NCBI GenBank assembly: GCA_937929805.1
Contig: CALFUT010000005.1
Span: forward strand, 1-64,000
Length of the DNA stretch: 64,000 nt
Source: an uncultured Pirellulaceae bacterium
GTDB lineage: Bacteria; Planctomycetota; Planctomycetia; Pirellulales; Pirellulaceae
Direction: 5' to 3'
Shown here: positions 17,445-26,693 of the stretch, piece by piece
Layout: every line of letters starts with the position of its first letter
How positions within the stretch are numbered: the first letter of the stretch is position 1
Program-made: the position numbers and the translations under genes
The notes under the pieces: model-generated
Database searches by the model: none
What the model was told of the DNA's origin: nothing
What the model saw: the letters and a program-made list of their open reading frames with translations, nothing else

Positions 17445-18728
17445 ATGACAACGACTTCCCAAGAAACATCCGTTGCCGAAGTGATGGCCGACGTGGGCAC
17501 ACGTGCTCGAGCCGCCGCGCGGCAGATCGCAAATGCGTCGACGGAGCAAAAACAAGACGCGCTGCGAGCGTCCGCGAAGCAGTTGGACTCAAACCGTGCT
17601 GCGATTCTTGCCGCCAACGCGAAGGATATGGAAGCGGGAAAGTCTTCCGGCCTTTCCAAAGCGATGCTGGATCGTCTGAAATTGGATGACAAGCGTATCG
17701 ATGGAATTCGCGACAGTTTGCTCGCGATCGCGGAGCTGGCTGATCCCGTTGGACAGATCATTAGCGAATGGGATCGTCCCAACGGATTGAAAATCGAACG
17801 AGTCCGTTGTCCACTCGGGGTGATTGGCGTGATCTTTGAGAGCCGCCCCAACGTGACGGCCGACGCTGGAGCCCTTTGCTTGATGGCAGGCAATGCAGTG
17901 ATCTTGCGAGGCGGCAGCGATTCGTTTCACAGTTCCGGTGCGATTCACGGGTGCATGGTCGATGGCTTAAAGGATGCGGGCTTATCGGCCGACATCGTGC
18001 AGTTGGTTCCGACAACCGATCGAGCCGCCGTAGGCGAATTACTGGCCGGACTTGGTGGAAACGTTGACGTCATTGTTCCACGTGGCGGCAAGGGATTGGT
18101 CGGCCGCGTTCAAAACGAAGCTCGCGTGCCTGTGTTTGCTCATCTGGAAGGCATTTGTCACGTCTACGTGGATGGGGCAGCTGAACTAAAAATGGCGACC
18201 GAGATTGTTCTCAATGCAAAAATGCGTCGTACAGGAATTTGCGGAGCAGCCGAAACGCTCCTGATCGATCGCGCGGTAGTTGATAGCCATCTAAAACCAA
18301 TTGCGGATGCATTGACGGCGGAGGGCTGCGAACTTCGAGGCGACGAACAAGTTTGCAAAGTTGTTGGCGAAGCCAAGCATGCGACGGAGGAGGACTGGTC
18401 CGCCGAATATCTGGACTCGATTCTCTCGGTCAAGATTGTGGACGGCGTTGACGAAGCAATCGCTCACGTTCAAAAGTATTCATCTTCTCATACCGAGGCA
18501 ATCGTGACCAACGATGCCGAGGTCGCTGAGCGTTTTCTCAATGAGATCGATTCTGCGATCTTGCTGCACAATGCTTCGACTCAGTTTGCCGATGGCGGTG
18601 AATTTGGCATGGGTGCCGAAATTGGAATCGCGACGGGAAAGATGCACGCGCGTGGTCCGATTGGTGTTGAGCAACTCACCAGCTTTAAATACCGCGTTCG
18701 TGGCAGCGGACAAACTCGCCCAAAGTAA
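17445..18728 (+). CDS. proA: Gamma-glutamyl phosphate reductase
   Basis: ProA reduces glutamyl 5-phosphate to the semialdehyde with NADPH. The 427 residues show the family blocks [48 protein letters not shown] and the catalytic cysteine in [14 protein letters not shown], as well as [28 protein letters not shown] near the end. ATG at 17445 (MTTTSQETS) was preferred to a start 10 codons earlier because the latter has no additional conserved sequence. It is coupled to proB. Confidence 0.96.
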   Translation: MTTTSQETSVAEVMADVGTRARAAARQIANASTEQKQDALRASAKQLDSNRAAILAANAKDMEAGKSSGLSKAMLDRLKLDDKRIDGIRDSLLAIAELADPVGQIISEWDRPNGLKIERVRCPLGVIGVIFESRPNVTADAGALCLMAGNAVILRGGSDSFHSSGAIHGCMVDGLKDAGLSADIVQLVPTTDRAAVGELLAGLGGNVDVIVPRGGKGLVGRVQNEARVPVFAHLEGICHVYVDGAAELKMATEIVLNAKMRRTGICGAAETLLIDRAVVDSHLKPIADALTAEGCELRGDEQVCKVVGEAKHATEEDWSAEYLDSILSVKIVDGVDEAIAHVQKYSSSHTEAIVTNDAEVAERFLNEIDSAILLHNASTQFADGGEFGMGAEIGIATGKMHARGPIGVEQLTSFKYRVRGSGQTRPK

Positions 18729-18947
18729 GTTTTTCCTGCGGTGTAGGAATTTTGCTTGGCTGCATGCACCGTGTTCGCGGTGTTCAGGTAAATCAAAATT
18801 TGCAGCGACTGGAAGACAGCATTTCCAAGTGTGGTATCTTGGGGGCAATCTTGGCCCAAGCAATCGACGGACGGTTGCTGCCGTGTGATAGGCTTGCCGC
18901 GCATGGGTCAAACTTGAACTGTACCCTGTCTACCGTCAACTTTCGCA

Positions 18948-21281
18948 ATGTCTTCCGATCGCACGCAACACCAGTCGTCTGCTGACTTGCAGAAAACTCG
19001 AGATCTGAGTCTCGAGCCAACACGGCCACCGGCTGACGTGCCGGGGTACACATTGCAGAAGTTTCTCGGTAGCGGCGCGTACGGAGAAGTTTGGGCGGCG
19101 ATCGATAAGAAAACCGGACGGCGCGTGGCGATCAAGTTTTACACGCGTAGATCGAGTTCGGATGTCAAGTTGTTGGCCGCCGAGGTCCAGAAACTGGTTG
19201 TGTTGGCGGCCGATCGCTACGTCGTTCAATTGCTGGACGTTGGTTGGGATGCTGATCCTCCGTATTACGTGATGGATCTAATCGAACACGGTTCTTTGGA
19301 GCAACGGTTGCGGGGTGGAGATGGGATGCCGGTCACCGAAGCGGTCGAACTATTCACCGAGATCGCCACCGGGATGATGCACTTGCACGGAAAAGGAATC
19401 CTGCATTGCGATTTGAAACCCGGAAACGTCTTACTTGATCAGGACGGCAAACCACGAGTCGCCGACTTTGGCCAATCACGCTTGAGCACCGATGAAACGC
19501 CGGCCTTGGGGACGCTTTATTACATGGCTCCAGAACAAGCGGATCTTGAGGCATTGCCGGATGCCAAGTGGGATGTCTATGGATTGGGTGCTCTGCTGTA
19601 CAGCATGTTGACGGGGAAGCCGCCATATCAGTCGACCGGTCTGACCAACAAGATTGAATCGTCAGTCGACATCGTGGAGCGTTTGGCCGAGTACCGTAGT
19701 GCGATCATGAACGCACCAATGCCCACCGATCATCGAAACGTGCCGGGCGTTGATCGCGCGTTGGCAGACATCATTGATCGTTGTATCACTCCCAAGCCGT
19801 CGCAGCGGTTTGACAGCATTCAAAGTGTGCTGTTCGCCTTGCGCCAGCGTGAAATGGCTCGGGCTCGGCGACCGGTGATGATGTTGGGGTTGTTGGGTCC
19901 ACTGTTGTTGACAACCGTTGTGACGCTGTTTGGTTGGTGGGCGTTTCGCGAGGCGGTCGCGCGCACCGACATCGCGATTACCAAGAAAGCGGTCGAGAGC
20001 AACGCATTCGCGGCGAAACTTGCTGCCCGATCGGCGTCGGAGCAAATTGACGAGTACTTTCAAGTCGTCATCGAGTTGACTCAGGATGAAGATTTTCTGG
20101 AGGCGTACGACTCGTTTCTGGACGACGAACAGGCGCAGCGGCTGGCTGCGCAAGTATCCCATCCGAAGTTGAATACAAAACAGAATTTTAAGCCTCGTCA
20201 GGATTTCATCCGCAACGATTCTAGGAAAGCACTCCAACCATTTTTGACCAAACGGATGTTCGACCGTACCGGAAAGTACCCGTACGCGGCTAGTTGGGTG
20301 GTGTTGGATCGATCCGGAAATCAGGTGGCTTCCGTCTTCCGTGGTATGAATACCACCTTAGGTAAAAACTACTCGTACCGAACTTACTTTACGGGTCTCG
20401 ACCGTGATCTGACGTCGCCGAGCGAAGATGGTGCGATCGAGTATCGTGTCAAGGATGAGCCATCGAAGCGGCAGATCATCGACCACGCCCACTTGTCGGC
20501 GGTTTTCTCCAGCCGCCAGTCCAACACTTGGAAGATCGGTTTTTCGGCACCCATTTTGTTGGATGGAAAGGTCTTGGGAGTAGTCTTGGTCACCGAAGAG
20601 CTGGGTAATTTTATCGAGTTCGAAGATGGAGAGACTCAATACGCCATGTTGGTTGACGCTCGTGAGGGTGATTACACCGGCGCAATTCTAGAACACCCAC
20701 TGTTCAAGTCGATCATCAAACGAGGCGAGCGTGTACCAGACGAGCTAACGAGAGCGCGGGTCGACGTATCGGCTAATTTGGGTGACGAAGAGATTCGTGA
20801 TCCGATCGGCACAGCTGCCAAAGATCTAGACGGCCAACCGTCGATCTACGATCGGGAGGGACTGGCCGCTTGGGCGCCGGTAACGGTAAATGAAATGCTG
20901 GTCGCCGCGATTGACTCGCTGCCGGCCTCTGATGACGTGACACCGAACGATTTCAACGCAAGTTCCTCGGGGCGTGAAGCAATTGCCCAGAAGCGTGTGA
21001 ATACTGGCTTGCACGTGGTCGCGGTCGAGGACAAAAATGACGTGATCAAGCCGGCTCACGAGCTGGGGCAGAGACTAGGCTGGCTCTCGTTGGCTGCTCT
21101 GATGTTATTGCTGATGGTCGCCTTGGGGATGTGGTTTCTGGTCAACCAAATGCTTAAAGAGTCGCGAGAACGAATGGCTAGAGCCTTCACTGGCTCGGGA
21201 ACGACCGGCGCCGATTCGTTCATGGACCTGCCGACCTTGGCTCAAACGCATGACGCGAACAAGACTGAGGTTCGTCCCTAG
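18948..21281 (+). CDS. Transmembrane Ser/Thr protein kinase with extracellular Cache-like sensor
   Basis: The 777-residue receptor kinase has an N-terminal Hanks-type domain (residues 34-295). It shows the glycine loop GSGAYGEVW (41-49), Lys63 in VAIK, catalytic Asp155 in HCDLKPGN, DFG at 173-175 and APEQ at 194-197. TM1 lies at about 305-328. An extracytoplasmic region of about 380 residues resembles a double-Cache sensor (YAASWVVLDRSGNQVASV, SYRTYFTGLDRD, WKIGFSAPILLDGKVLGVVLV), and TM2 is at about 707-731. The catalytic loop has Cys in place of Arg (non-RD). The ligand is unknown. It is downstream of proA by about 220 bp and has no obvious operon partner. Confidence 0.9.
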   Translation: MSSDRTQHQSSADLQKTRDLSLEPTRPPADVPGYTLQKFLGSGAYGEVWAAIDKKTGRRVAIKFYTRRSSSDVKLLAAEVQKLVVLAADRYVVQLLDVGWDADPPYYVMDLIEHGSLEQRLRGGDGMPVTEAVELFTEIATGMMHLHGKGILHCDLKPGNVLLDQDGKPRVADFGQSRLSTDETPALGTLYYMAPEQADLEALPDAKWDVYGLGALLYSMLTGKPPYQSTGLTNKIESSVDIVERLAEYRSAIMNAPMPTDHRNVPGVDRALADIIDRCITPKPSQRFDSIQSVLFALRQREMARARRPVMMLGLLGPLLLTTVVTLFGWWAFREAVARTDIAITKKAVESNAFAAKLAARSASEQIDEYFQVVIELTQDEDFLEAYDSFLDDEQAQRLAAQVSHPKLNTKQNFKPRQDFIRNDSRKALQPFLTKRMFDRTGKYPYAASWVVLDRSGNQVASVFRGMNTTLGKNYSYRTYFTGLDRDLTSPSEDGAIEYRVKDEPSKRQIIDHAHLSAVFSSRQSNTWKIGFSAPILLDGKVLGVVLVTEELGNFIEFEDGETQYAMLVDAREGDYTGAILEHPLFKSIIKRGERVPDELTRARVDVSANLGDEEIRDPIGTAAKDLDGQPSIYDREGLAAWAPVTVNEMLVAAIDSLPASDDVTPNDFNASSSGREAIAQKRVNTGLHVVAVEDKNDVIKPAHELGQRLGWLSLAALMLLLMVALGMWFLVNQMLKESRERMARAFTGSGTTGADSFMDLPTLAQTHDANKTEVRP

Positions 21282-21324
21282 CGCGAGTCAGCCTGTTCGG
21301 CAGACATTTGGACAGATGGCGGGC

Positions 21325-22521
21325 TCAGTCTTTCGCGGATCGGATTGTAAACAGCCCCAGTTCCGGCATGCTGTTCCACCGAATGGGTTTCTCGGCGGAG
21401 ACTCCTCGGCTGACGTGCATCAACATCTTTCCAATTTGAAACGTGCCCGCCGCGTAACGAAGGCCGTAGCGACTCGGCGCGATGATGGGCCCCACAACGG
21501 GGAAGGAAATCTGGCCGCCATGGTTGTGGCCTGCGAACATCAGATCGAACTCGAAGGGCCGAGCCCACTTCAACTGATCGGGGCTGTGGCTGATCAGTAT
21601 TTTCATGCTGGCGTGCGGTTCAGGCGTAGTCGTCGTTTGCTGGGCAGAGGAATTGGCGGACAGCGGCAGGTACTCGGCTCCCGAAAACCACGGAAGCTCG
21701 TTACCCGCAATCTGAACAGTGACTCCATTGATTTCCAAGGTTCGCCAAATCCCACCCACATGAATCAGTCCAGCCGCTTTCAGACGTTGGCACAGATCGT
21801 CAACATCCCCGACTCGCAAATCATGGTTTCCAAGTACGAAGTAGCAACCGTGTTTCGATTTCAAAGCACCAAAGATTGAATCGATCCACTCAAGGCATTC
21901 GGGTTTGTCGACTAGGTCACCAGAAATAATCACCAGATCCGGTTCAAACGAATTGGCTCGGGCAACTACTTGCTCGAAAAATCGTCGATCGACATAGCCA
22001 GTAAGATGAAAATCGGAAAGATGCGCGATCTTCAATCCATCGAGCGATTGCGGCACATTCAACTGGACCGTTAGACGATCGACGGACAGATTTAGAGTCT
22101 CGTTTATCGGTAGTTTGCCAAGAAGTTGAGCCAGATTTCCATGCAGCAAGTTGGTGCCGTCGTGGGATTCGATTCGCTTGCGGCTTTCAGAGAACTCGAT
22201 GACCGCCGCTGGTCGTTTGGGCGAAAGTTTTCGAGACATCCACAACAGTACCGTGGGGATTGCGATCAACGAAGTTACAACTGAGTACGCTCGTCCGGCG
22301 ACGTTGCTTCCGATTAACGTGAAGGCATTGTCTCCTCCGCCGATCCAACCGATCAGTTGCCACATGGCGAAGAAAACGGGGAACACCAAAAACAGCAGCA
22401 CAAGGATCTCGGATGACTTTCGAGCCCATCGTACCAACGCGGTAGAGTGAAGAAAGTTGAACGTGGCGCACCAGAGACCCACGTGTCCGATAAAGGAAAT
22501 TCCCCAGTAGACGAATTGCAT
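21325..22521 (-). CDS. Membrane-anchored calcineurin-like metallophosphoesterase
   Basis: The 398-residue protein begins with three or four hydrophobic helices (residues 5-105) and ends with a metallophosphoesterase domain of the YkuE/YaeI type. Metal ligands are visible in LSDFHLTG, ISGDLVDKPE, LGNHDLRVGD, ISHSPDQL and AGHNHGGQ. It probably cleaves a phosphodiester or pyrophosphate at the membrane; YaeI-like relatives act on lipid A precursor intermediates, but the substrate here is not determinable. ATG at 22519-22521. It converges with the kinase gene, leaving a 43-bp gap. Confidence 0.88.
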   Translation of the reverse strand: MQFVYWGISFIGHVGLWCATFNFLHSTALVRWARKSSEILVLLFLVFPVFFAMWQLIGWIGGGDNAFTLIGSNVAGRAYSVVTSLIAIPTVLLWMSRKLSPKRPAAVIEFSESRKRIESHDGTNLLHGNLAQLLGKLPINETLNLSVDRLTVQLNVPQSLDGLKIAHLSDFHLTGYVDRRFFEQVVARANSFEPDLVIISGDLVDKPECLEWIDSIFGALKSKHGCYFVLGNHDLRVGDVDDLCQRLKAAGLIHVGGIWRTLEINGVTVQIAGNELPWFSGAEYLPLSANSSAQQTTTTPEPHASMKILISHSPDQLKWARPFEFDLMFAGHNHGGQISFPVVGPIIAPSRYGLRYAAGTFQIGKMLMHVSRGVSAEKPIRWNSMPELGLFTIRSAKD

Positions 22522-22604
22522 GTTGGGCCGAAGGTGGAAGTGATGACGCTGGACTCATTCGATAACATCGACCGAATCCAGCAGGGCGAACAGATCGCTT
22601 GCAA

Positions 22605-24329
22605 TCACTTGGCAGGAGACTGGGCGTCACGAGTCACGGTCGCCTGAACAATCTCTAGCAACTGATCGAGGCGGAATGGCTTAAACAGCACTGCGTTGGC
22701 TCGCAAGCCCGCCTGCCGAGCTTTCACGATCGAATGTCCCGGATCGTAACCGAATCCAGTCATCAGAATCAACGGCGGATCTTCGACCAGCTGTTTCAAT
22801 TGGATCAACAAGTCGTATCCACCAATATCCGGTAGGCGAATGTCAGCAATAATCGCGTCGTAGGGCGAGTCAGTCGTCTTGCAAGACTGCACCATCAGAA
22901 TCGCCTCATGTCCCTCATGAGCCGTCTCTACCACGCAACCGGCTCGCTCGAGCAGGCAATGTGCGGAGGTGCGAACTTGTTCGTCGGCGTCAATGACCAA
23001 GATGCGTTTGTCGGCAAGTTCCGGACGCTGCTCGGATCGAACGATGAATCTGCGATCCGAATCGGGGACGGCTTCTCGACCAATCTGGTGGATGTGTTTT
23101 TTGACCTCTCGCGCATGAGTCAGAATCGCTCGCAGACGCTCTGTGACGTCAGGGTCGTGGCCGATGTAGCTTTCGATGGCGTGAACGGTGTCGTTGAGAA
23201 TCTCGTCCAGCGGAAGCGCGACGGCATCACGGATCGCTTCCACGCTTTCCAAGGTCGCGTTACTGCGTTGAGCATCAAGTAACCGCAGCGTGTTCAGTGA
23301 AACGGCAATGTCATCCGCAAAAGCCTCGATGAACCTTAGATCCGACTCGTCAAAGGCTCGCGGGTTGGGGCTTTCAACATTGAAAGAACCGATGACTTGG
23401 TCGCCCAATTTCAGCGGAACGGTTAACGAGCTTTTCGCTCCTACGAGGCCATCTAGATACAGTGGGTCGTTCGTGGTGTCTTCACACAAATAGCTGGTGC
23501 CGGTCGCCACGACAAACCCTGTGACTCCATTGCCCTTGGCTTCTGCCTTGAGCGGTCGGCCCCGTCCTTCGTCCGAGTTGATACCGTAGGACAGCAGGAT
23601 GGGAAGGTCCGTGGAGTCCGGGCTGAGCAACCGAATCTCAACAACGTCATACTTCAGAAGATCCAGCGCGAAGTGAAGGATGTTCTCTTTCAGCAGGTCG
23701 ATCCGCTGCTCGACATCCATCTGATAAATTTCTTCAGGACGGAGGTCCGCCAGTCCGTTGCCGGCTGAGTGCAAGGCATCGAGTTTCTGTCGATGATTGT
23801 GGGCGACGGTCGTGTCGGCCATGGTGACCACGACGTTTTTGCACTGGCCATCAGGGCCAACAATCGGGACAGCCTTCAACGTGAAAAAACGATCCCCGCA
23901 CGACAGCAGCGATTCGAACTCTTCGCCCGTTCCGATCGCTGATCGAATCGGGCTTGCCTCGGGACCAACGATCGCGGAATCACCGATGGCTTCATAAAAA
24001 TCAAGGCCCGCCATGTTTGGGTTATCAAACCAACTGGCAAGCCTTTTGTTTACTCTGATTACGATTCCCTGATCGTCCAACAGCGCGACACCATCAGGCA
24101 TCAGCTTCAGGATCTCCGCACTATGGACCATCCCGGAAATGGCGTCGTTGCACGATTCTTGGTCGACGAAATAGACACCATCGTACGACTCATCAGCCAG
24201 CCGTTGAAGAGCTTCTTGCGTGCTGGCGGCCACGGTGACCTCGCACTTCGAGCCATCGAAATCAAGATCGGGCTGATTCGAGAATTCAGGACATCTTTTA
24301 ATGCAAAGTACTTTTCGCACGGCGTTCAA
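22605..24329 (-). CDS. PAS-GAF-receiver signalling protein without a kinase domain
   Basis: The 574-residue protein reads, in order, as a degenerate receiver-like N-terminus (1-60), a PAS domain (about 70-175, EILKLMPDGVALLDDQGIVIRVNK), a GAF domain (about 200-350, GVTGFVVATGTSYLCEDTTNDP, SSLTVPLKLGDQVIGSFNVES), a helical segment (about 365-430) and a receiver domain (about 445-565). The receiver has the phospho-acceptor Asp in IIADIRLPDIGGYD and Lys in VLFKPFRLDQL. No HATPase or output domain follows, so it is likely a relay or adaptor protein. The start is uncertain: TTG at 24327-24329 or GTG at 24318-24320, neither with a good ribosome-binding site. Confidence 0.82.
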   Translation of the reverse strand: MNAVRKVLCIKRCPEFSNQPDLDFDGSKCEVTVAASTQEALQRLADESYDGVYFVDQESCNDAISGMVHSAEILKLMPDGVALLDDQGIVIRVNKRLASWFDNPNMAGLDFYEAIGDSAIVGPEASPIRSAIGTGEEFESLLSCGDRFFTLKAVPIVGPDGQCKNVVVTMADTTVAHNHRQKLDALHSAGNGLADLRPEEIYQMDVEQRIDLLKENILHFALDLLKYDVVEIRLLSPDSTDLPILLSYGINSDEGRGRPLKAEAKGNGVTGFVVATGTSYLCEDTTNDPLYLDGLVGAKSSLTVPLKLGDQVIGSFNVESPNPRAFDESDLRFIEAFADDIAVSLNTLRLLDAQRSNATLESVEAIRDAVALPLDEILNDTVHAIESYIGHDPDVTERLRAILTHAREVKKHIHQIGREAVPDSDRRFIVRSEQRPELADKRILVIDADEQVRTSAHCLLERAGCVVETAHEGHEAILMVQSCKTTDSPYDAIIADIRLPDIGGYDLLIQLKQLVEDPPLILMTGFGYDPGHSIVKARQAGLRANAVLFKPFRLDQLLEIVQATVTRDAQSPAK

Positions 24330-24721
24330 ATCCGGACGTGAGGCTCAGGCAGCGAAGATGTTTAATCATGGGCCCTTGCCCACTCGAAAGCAAGGTGGAA
24401 GTCAGCAAAACCTCTCAAACTTCTTCATCATGAAAACACTCCTTTCGGATCAGTTGGGTCAGGAACCATGAAACGATTTAGCAAGTGGGTGGAAAGTGTT
24501 ACCAACAGTCACCGCGGTTGAACGCACCTGTGGAAGTCACCGGTTGGTGGAATCATCGTTTCAGGCGGCCGAGTTGAACTGACGCAATACCGGATAGAAC
24601 GTGATGCTCGACACGTGCGGCAAGATGGCGTACCTTCTGCCGGTTTAATGGCAGGTAGAATCACTCGCGATATCGTCAGGTTGCATTGAGGTTCGTAAAG
24701 CGACGCGTTTAAGTAGCCGCG
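24330..24721. other. 390-bp intergenic region
   Basis: No gene or RNA is recognised. It should hold the promoter of the PAS-GAF-receiver gene. A short palindrome (GGGCCCTTGCCC, from 24369) is the only local symmetry noted. Confidence 0.4.
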
Positions 24722-25159
24722 TCACTCGCCGATATCCTCGTTCCACAGCTCTGGATGATCGGCGATGAACTGTTGCATCAGCTCAATGCAACGGGGATCG
24801 TCAAGAATTTTAAGACTCGCGCCGCGGCTGCGGACGTAATCTTCAGGGCCCTGAAAAGTTTTGTTTTCTCCGGCCACAATTCTCGGGATTTTGTACAACA
24901 AAGCCGCTCCGCTACACATGTCGCACGGTGAGAGCGTTGAATAGAGCGTGGACTTTGCGTACTGCGACGCCGTCAGTCGTCCCGCGTTCTCGAGGCAATC
25001 CATCTCCGCATGCAGAATCGCGCTACCGCCCTGCACTCTTCGGTTGTGCCCTCGCCCGACAATCTTGTTATCGATCACCAGCACCGATCCGATCGGAATT
25101 CCACCTTCGGCCAGCCCCTGCTCGGCTTCTTCGATTGCTGCGGATAAGAACTCGTTCAT
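24722..25159 (-). CDS. Cytosine deaminase, yeast-type (CDA fold)
   Basis: The 145-residue protein is a zinc deaminase with HAE (in SAILHAEMDCLENAGRL) and PCDMC (TLSPCDMCSGAALL) as zinc ligands and catalytic Glu. It follows yeast FCY1 closely as I recall that sequence: GGIPIGSVLV, GRGHNRR, IPRIVAGENKTFQGPEDYVRSRG, and the terminal WNEDIGE. It would convert cytosine to uracil, unlike bacterial CodA, which is an amidohydrolase. ATG at 25157-25159 (MNEFLSAA) is preferred; longer readings add non-conserved residues. The tRNA adenosine deaminase TadA is the alternative, but the C-terminal lid residues favour cytosine deaminase. Confidence 0.85.
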   Translation of the reverse strand: MNEFLSAAIEEAEQGLAEGGIPIGSVLVIDNKIVGRGHNRRVQGGSAILHAEMDCLENAGRLTASQYAKSTLYSTLSPCDMCSGAALLYKIPRIVAGENKTFQGPEDYVRSRGASLKILDDPRCIELMQQFIADHPELWNEDIGE

Positions 25160-25342
25160 GCTTCGCCTCGCTAAGTTTGAGTGGCAAGTGTTGCACCCCG
25201 CCAACATCTGTTTATCGACCACGAAATATACGAAAGACTCCATAATCGTGCACGCGATTTCTCGCCTTTTGTGGTTTTCTTCGATAGAAAACGTATCTCT
25301 ATTCCTGGCGCGTACGGTCTTGAAACACGTTACAATATTCCT

Positions 25343-26491
25343 ATGGCGAAAAAGAAAAAGGGAAAACGAACCGTTCGTGCGGTGTTTCGAAAGCGGTACG
25401 ACGGACGGACTCGTAAGAAAGACTTCACGCGCGAGTTCGCGGATGATGCGGACGGTTTAGAGAAAGAGTCAAGCGGCGAGCGGGTTTCCGGAAAGGGCAA
25501 ATTGACTCGCAAGCGAACGGTCGCCGGAGCCACCAGCGACGAGGAGCAAGCGGGATTTCAGATCGACCTGCAAGTTGATCCAGAACTCTGCCGCCAAGGA
25601 CGAGTGCTTCGAGTTCATGGCTTGACCAGTATCGTTCAGGCCGGAGACGACCAATACGAATGCACGGTTCGAGGAATCTTGAAATCGCTGGCGACTGAAC
25701 TTCAGCACGTCGTGGTCGCCGGGGATTCGGTCACGATTCAGCTGCAGGCCGAAGGCACTGATGCGAATCAGGCCGTGATCGTTCGCGTCGAGCCTCGTCG
25801 CAATTTCATCAGTCGAACCAGTCGGCAGCGGCAGCAGATCATTGTTTCCAACGTCGACCAAGTGTTTATCGTTTCCAGTGCAGCCGAGCCAACGTTGAAA
25901 CCCAACTTGGTGGATCGATTGCTGGTCTCGGCCGAGAAAGCGGGGATCCGCCCGGTGGTTGTGATCAACAAAGTGGACCTTGTCGACCCTGCGGACCTTC
26001 AACCGGTCGTTGGCGTGTGGGCTCAGCTTGGTTACGGCGTGCTGTTAACCTCGACGGAAACCGGGCTTGGGATCGAACGATTGCGAAATTGGGTAACGGG
26101 AAAGGACTCGGTGGTGACTGGCCAAAGTGGCGTTGGAAAGTCTTCATTGCTTAACGCGATCGAGCCCGGGTTGCAGCTTCGCGTTGGCGTTGTCAGTTCA
26201 GAAAACAGCAAGGGCCGGCATACGACGACCGCCGCCAGCTTAATTGCGTTGGCGGACGGAGGGCATCTGATCGACACGCCCGGCATTCGCTCGTTTCAAT
26301 TGTGGGACGTGATCCCGGAGGAAGTCGGCGGGTATTTTCGCGACATCCGGCCTTTCATCAACGACTGCCGCTTTCCCGATTGCACGCATACTCACGAAGA
26401 AGACTGCAACGTCAAATGGGCGGTCGCCGACGGAAAACTTGATGCACGAAGGTATGAGAGTTATTGTCAGATGCGAGAGAATGATTTTTAG
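25343..26491 (+). CDS. rsgA: Ribosome small-subunit biogenesis GTPase RsgA
   Basis: RsgA (YjeQ) is a circularly permuted GTPase that checks late 30S assembly. The 382-residue protein has a basic N-terminus (MAKKKKGKRTVRAVFRKR), an OB-fold (residues about 75-160), then the permuted G motifs in order G4 NKVD, G1 GQSGVGKSS and G3 DTPGIRSF, and the C-terminal zinc knuckle (NDCRFPDCTHTHEEDC). The ATG at 25343 begins the conserved Lys-rich segment; a longer reading is possible but unsupported. It is divergent from the cytosine deaminase gene. Confidence 0.96.
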   Translation: MAKKKKGKRTVRAVFRKRYDGRTRKKDFTREFADDADGLEKESSGERVSGKGKLTRKRTVAGATSDEEQAGFQIDLQVDPELCRQGRVLRVHGLTSIVQAGDDQYECTVRGILKSLATELQHVVVAGDSVTIQLQAEGTDANQAVIVRVEPRRNFISRTSRQRQQIIVSNVDQVFIVSSAAEPTLKPNLVDRLLVSAEKAGIRPVVVINKVDLVDPADLQPVVGVWAQLGYGVLLTSTETGLGIERLRNWVTGKDSVVTGQSGVGKSSLLNAIEPGLQLRVGVVSSENSKGRHTTTAASLIALADGGHLIDTPGIRSFQLWDVIPEEVGGYFRDIRPFINDCRFPDCTHTHEEDCNVKWAVADGKLDARRYESYCQMRENDF

Positions 26492-26560
26492 TTGCGCCGC
26501 GAAGTTGCTTGTGACAAGAGATGATGTCCTACGCTGGCTATGTTTGGAGTGCTTAATCCG

Positions 26561-26605
26561 TGAGGGCGTAACTCGTGACGGCGTAGCGCGGGAGGGCGTA
26601 GCGTG
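26561..26605. repeat. Three tandem 15-bp repeats
   Basis: Three consecutive 15-mers follow the pattern KGASGGCGTARCKYG: 26561-26575, 26576-26590 and 26591-26605. They run directly into the palindromic element at 26606-26686. They are noncoding as far as can be seen. Confidence 0.55.
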
Positions 26606-26686
26606 GGAGGGTGAGGCTCCGCCCGAGCCAAACGGAGGAATAAGTTCAAGCATCCCAAGCGGCTCGGACGGAGCCTTCCTATCCCG
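26606..26686. repeat. Dispersed palindromic repeat, copy 1
   Basis: GGCTCCGCCCGAGCC (26615-26629) is complementary, with one mismatch, to GGCTCGGACGGAGCC (26661-26675). The flanks GGGAGGGTGA and TTCCTATCCC extend the pairing. A second copy with the same arms is at 52715-52793, which marks this as a dispersed element. It lies between rsgA and the barrel gene. Confidence 0.7.
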
Positions 26687-26693
26687 GATTGTC

